Shown here: positions 31,550 through 31,795 of the stretch, piece by piece
How the letters are laid out: each line of letters begins with the position of its first letter
Position numbering within the stretch: the stretch's first letter is position 1
IMG/VR virus record: IMGVR_UViG_3300025889_000563
Span: 1-31,795 of that record
Reading direction: 5' to 3' (one strand)
From: a virus
Length of the DNA stretch: 31,795 nt
Translations under genes and position numbers: made by a program
Notes under the pieces: model-generated
Database searches by the model: none
The model's input: only the letters and a program-made list of their open reading frames with translations
What the model was told of the DNA's origin: nothing

Positions 31550-31795
31550 ATGCCAATTAAAAAACGTAAAGACGGTTGGTATTGGGGTTCTCGCGGTCCC
31601 TACAAAACACGTAAAAAGGCTGAGGAAGTAGCCGCCGCTGCTTATGCTAGTGGATATGTGAAGAAGTCTTGGGTTGATATTCTTAAGGCTACCTTTAGAC
31701 CCGCCGATGAACCTTTGTCCCCGACAGTTAGGGATTTTCTTAGACCTACCGCAGACGATGAAACAACGGCTCATTATAAAACAGATACAGGAGAG
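31550..31795 (+). CDS. Small basic protein with internal tag, cut by window end
   Basis: GAGGGGG then ATG 31550; the reading frame is open to the last base (82 codons present). Residues 1-36 (MPIKKRKDGWYWGSRGPYKT, AEEVAAAAYASGY) form a basic, aromatic module that recurs in small marine-phage proteins (from memory). Residues 40-47 (SWVDILKA) are the window's tag, here inside the protein, followed by a Pro-rich new domain (TFRPADEPLSPTVRDFLRP). The tag thus marks the start of a second module. The C-terminus is not visible. Confidence 0.72.
   Translation, partial: MPIKKRKDGWYWGSRGPYKTRKKAEEVAAAAYASGYVKKSWVDILKATFRPADEPLSPTVRDFLRPTADDETTAHYKTDTGE

Noticed and set aside
1-31795. tRNA genes, rRNA, CRISPR arrays or insertion sequences
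   Set aside because: Coding sequence covers nearly everything; I saw no cloverleaf-like stretch in the short gaps, no regularly spaced repeats, and no transposase motifs.

Overview
The window is a gap-free, single-strand (all +) block of a head-tailed double-stranded DNA virus or provirus of Caudoviricetes type. It runs from a cluster of small accessory genes, through the packaging and head-assembly module, into a second small-gene cluster cut by the window end. Evidence for the virus call is a complete set: large terminase (12234-13673), portal (15030-16589), prohead protease fused to a scaffold (23598-24719), HK97-type major capsid protein (24725-25957), and a head-tail connector (28972-30057). 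The host is probably an archaeon. Almost every gene has a GGAGG/GAGGTGA ribosome binding site, and the two longest real intergenic gaps each carry an archaeal-style TATA box (TTTATATA at 23554, TTTAAATA at 26886) at a sensible distance upstream of a start. The AT-rich base composition and some small-protein families resembling marine viruses suggest an aquatic virus, possibly of marine archaea. That host assignment is inference.

Layout. 10-4384: nine or ten small genes, including two pairs of tandem paralogues and small DNA-binding or Cys-rich proteins. 4365-6971: an unknown 397-aa protein, a tandem zinc-finger protein that may be the small terminase subunit, two small winged-helix-like proteins and a 58-aa membrane peptide. 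6981-12231: two large unrecognised proteins and a GNAT acetyltransferase-like protein with a possible ADP-ribosyltransferase-like C-terminus. 12234-16589: terminase, a LAGLIDADG endonuclease-like protein, and a portal with two zinc-binding insertions. 16586-20814: unknown proteins, partly coiled-coil. 20819-23548: a 909-aa protein built on an ATP-dependent DNA ligase core. 23598-30057: protease/scaffold, capsid, decoration-like beta proteins, an unknown 577-aa protein, and the connector. 30067-end: a run of very small proteins and an ADP-ribosyltransferase-like protein.

The most striking feature is a short N-terminal tag, roughly M-x-W-[WE]-x-I-[LI]-K, shared by about fifteen otherwise unrelated proteins at both ends of the window (starts at 10, 609, 1133, 1961, 2683, 3912, 4175, 6221, 6517, 30067, 30332, 30493, 30702, 30945, a variant at 3661). 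It also lies inside the last, truncated gene (around 31667-31690). A related M-S-W-S-[DE] motif sits at the extreme C-terminus of the scaffold and of a 76-aa coiled-coil protein. The carriers include DNA-binding-like proteins, small basic proteins and an ADP-ribosyltransferase-like enzyme. This recalls phage T4, where internal head proteins and the packaged ADP-ribosyltransferase are sorted into the prohead by a short N-terminal targeting sequence. My working inference is that the window encodes a capsid cargo-sorting system with a common tag; this has not been tested.
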